Below, piece after piece: positions 5,595 through 6,453 of a DNA stretch of 6,453 bases. This stretch comes from an uncultured Acinetobacter sp. (GTDB taxonomy: Bacteria > Pseudomonadota > Gammaproteobacteria > Pseudomonadales > Moraxellaceae). The first letter of the stretch is position 1. Every line of letters starts with the position of its first letter. The notes beneath the pieces were generated by a model. It was not told the DNA's origin. It searched no databases and saw nothing but the letters and a program-made list of their open reading frames with translations. The stretch is taken from assembly GCA_900771065.1 (NCBI GenBank), contig CAAGMP010000257.1, positions 1 to 6,453 of the forward strand. The letters run 5' to 3'. A program made the position numbers and the translations under genes.

Positions 5595-6233
5595 ATGAAA
5601 ATCAAAGTCGTGGGTATTGATCCTGCACTATCCAATTTAGGAATAGCCATCGGTGAAATTGACCTAGACTATCCAACTGCCTTACATATTACCGATCTGA
5701 AGTTGGCTCAAACAGCCGATGGGAAAATTGAGAAGTTTATGAGAACAACTAACGGTAAAGTAAAAAAGAAACGAGTCATGCCTAAAGGGAAAACAGTAGG
5801 CTCGGATGACGTCCGCCGTGCGCGTATTCTTTCTATGGCTTTACGTGAAGCCGTAAAAGATGCCGATTTAGTTTTTGCAGAAGTACCGATTGGTTCACAA
5901 TCAGCACGCGCGATGGTTTCATACGGTATTAGTGTTGGTTTGATCGGTAGCGTCGCCAAACCGTTAATTCAAGTCTCACCATCAGATGTAAAATTGGCGG
6001 GCTGTAATGAAGCGACAGCGACGAAACAGGAAATGATTGAAGCTGCCATATCATTATTCCCTGATGCCCCCTGGATTCGTTCCAAACAAAAGCGTAATGG
6101 CGCATATCCAATCACAGGAGAGAATGAGCATTTAGCCGATGCCTGTTTTATTATTAAGGCAGGGATGCAAACTGAGACATTTGCAGAAGCCATTGAGAAG
6201 CTAAAAAATGGACAATTAATCTCTTCTAATTAA
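5595..6233 (+). CDS. ruvC: RuvC-like Holliday-junction resolvase (RNase H fold)
   Basis: RuvC-type enzymes cut four-way DNA junctions symmetrically as dimers and so finish recombination and debranch replicating DNA. Four acidic positions expected of the family are visible: Asp9 in VVGIDPALSNLG, Glu96 in LVFAEVPIG, and Glu178 with Asp182 in GENEHLADA (E. coli RuvC has Asp7, Glu66, Asp138, Asp141). SPSDVKLAG (128-136) matches the family's TPxxVK segment, and GISVGLIGS (111-119) the dimer-side helix. At 212 residues it is longer than E. coli RuvC (173), mainly through an insert at about residues 45-70 that is very basic (KVKKKRVMPKGK) and could add DNA contacts. The start has AAAGGA (5581-5586) with an 8-nt spacer. 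It sits downstream of the nested dyad and ends at the 6263-6290 terminator. Junction cleavage is the likely role; another RNase H-fold nuclease activity is possible. Confidence 0.88.
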   Translation: MKIKVVGIDPALSNLGIAIGEIDLDYPTALHITDLKLAQTADGKIEKFMRTTNGKVKKKRVMPKGKTVGSDDVRRARILSMALREAVKDADLVFAEVPIGSQSARAMVSYGISVGLIGSVAKPLIQVSPSDVKLAGCNEATATKQEMIEAAISLFPDAPWIRSKQKRNGAYPITGENEHLADACFIIKAGMQTETFAEAIEKLKNGQLISSN

Positions 6234-6242
6234 TGAAAAATA

Positions 6243-6261
6243 AGTCATAGGTGACTATAAT
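6243..6261 (+). promoter_or_regulatory. 17-bp regulatory element copy 3 overlapping a TATAAT box
   Basis: AGTCATAGGTGACTATA (6243-6259) keeps the dyad AGTCA-N4-TGACT exactly and starts ten bases after the ruvC stop. TATAAT at 6256-6261 shares its first base with the dyad, so anything bound there would block RNA polymerase. No -35 hexamer is visible (ATGAAA at the right distance). The expected transcription start, near 6268, falls inside the left arm of the terminator that follows. Confidence 0.5.
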
Positions 6262-6262
6262 T

Positions 6263-6290
6263 GCTGAATTAAATATTCAGCCTATTTTTT
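6263..6290 (+). terminator. Intrinsic terminator after ruvC
   Basis: GCTGAAT (6263-6269) pairs perfectly with ATTCAGC (6275-6281) around the loop TAAAT, followed by CTA and six T (6285-6290). Transcripts from ruvC should end here. A transcript begun at about 6268 from the overlapping TATAAT box would lack most of the left arm and could pass into the next gene. Confidence 0.75.
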
Positions 6291-6299
6291 GGATTTTAT

Positions 6300-6453
6300 A
6301 TGCACTTTACTGCTGAAACTCAACGCGGGATTGTGGGTTTTCTCAAAGGAAAATCTATATTGTCAGCAACGCCTCTTGACCCAATCGAATTTAGTTTAAT
6401 GCACGGTATACATAATTCAGGAACGGCTATTGAAAGCGTAAAGCCCGAAATCT
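6300..6453 (+). CDS. Start of an unrecognised gene, cut by the window end
   Basis: The ATG at 6300 opens a frame that stays open for 51 codons to the window edge. A weak GGA (6291-6293) with a 6-nt gap is the only ribosome site. The visible part, MHFTAETQRGIVGFLKGK and onward, has a short amphipathic start and then SATPLDPIEFSLMHGIHNSG. I do not recognise it. It is set apart from ruvC by the terminator and would be served by the TATAAT box at 6256-6261. Confidence 0.6.
   Translation, partial: MHFTAETQRGIVGFLKGKSILSATPLDPIEFSLMHGIHNSGTAIESVKPEI

Noticed and set aside
1..6453. tRNA genes, CRISPR arrays, insertion sequences, minus-strand genes
   Set aside because: No cloverleaf, regular repeat-spacer array or transposase was seen, and minus-strand open frames are all shadows of the + strand genes.

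Overview
This window reads as part of the genome of a large tailed bacteriophage, or a closely phage-like element. All genes lie on the + strand, are tightly spaced, and sit in AT-rich DNA. It combines a phage-style recombination set with a small lysis-type gene pair. Shine-Dalgarno sites and TATAAT boxes point to a bacterial host. The gene types fit a Gram-negative host, but the sequence alone does not identify it.

Layout: (1) 1-419, the 3' part of a RecA-type recombinase cut by the window edge, followed by an intrinsic terminator. (2) 546-926, an unrecognised basic 126-residue protein. (3) 935-1648, a compact two-gene unit: a HicA-like small protein and a SleB-type cell-wall hydrolase. It is bracketed by inverted copies of a 17-bp element, and its first start codon lies in a perfect 14-bp inverted repeat. 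(4) 1697-4734, the SbcD/gp47-like nuclease and SbcC/gp46-like ATPase with stop and start codons overlapping. (5) 4735-4860, a spacer with a hairpin and short repeats. (6) 4861-5421, an unrecognised acidic 186-residue protein. (7) 5422-5594, a spacer holding two nested, concentric dyads around an AT-rich core, which is a candidate replication origin or protein-assembly site. (8) 5595-6233, a RuvC-like Holliday-junction resolvase. (9) 6243-6290, a third copy of the 17-bp element, a TATAAT box and an intrinsic terminator, all interleaved. (10) From 6300, the start of an unrecognised gene that runs off the window.

Functionally, RecA (strand exchange), SbcCD/gp46-47 (end resection) and RuvC (junction resolution) together make a recombination and recombination-dependent replication pathway. 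The two unknown proteins and the nested dyad may belong to it; that is inference by position.

The most notable signals are regulatory. A recurring element with core AGTYATNGGTGACT lies just after three stop codons and close upstream of, or overlapping, three TATAAT boxes. At two of these places the box sits so that transcription would begin inside the left arm of a hairpin. Transcripts reading in from upstream would form the hairpin and be blocked, while transcripts started locally would not. One hairpin buries a start codon, and the other is a terminator.
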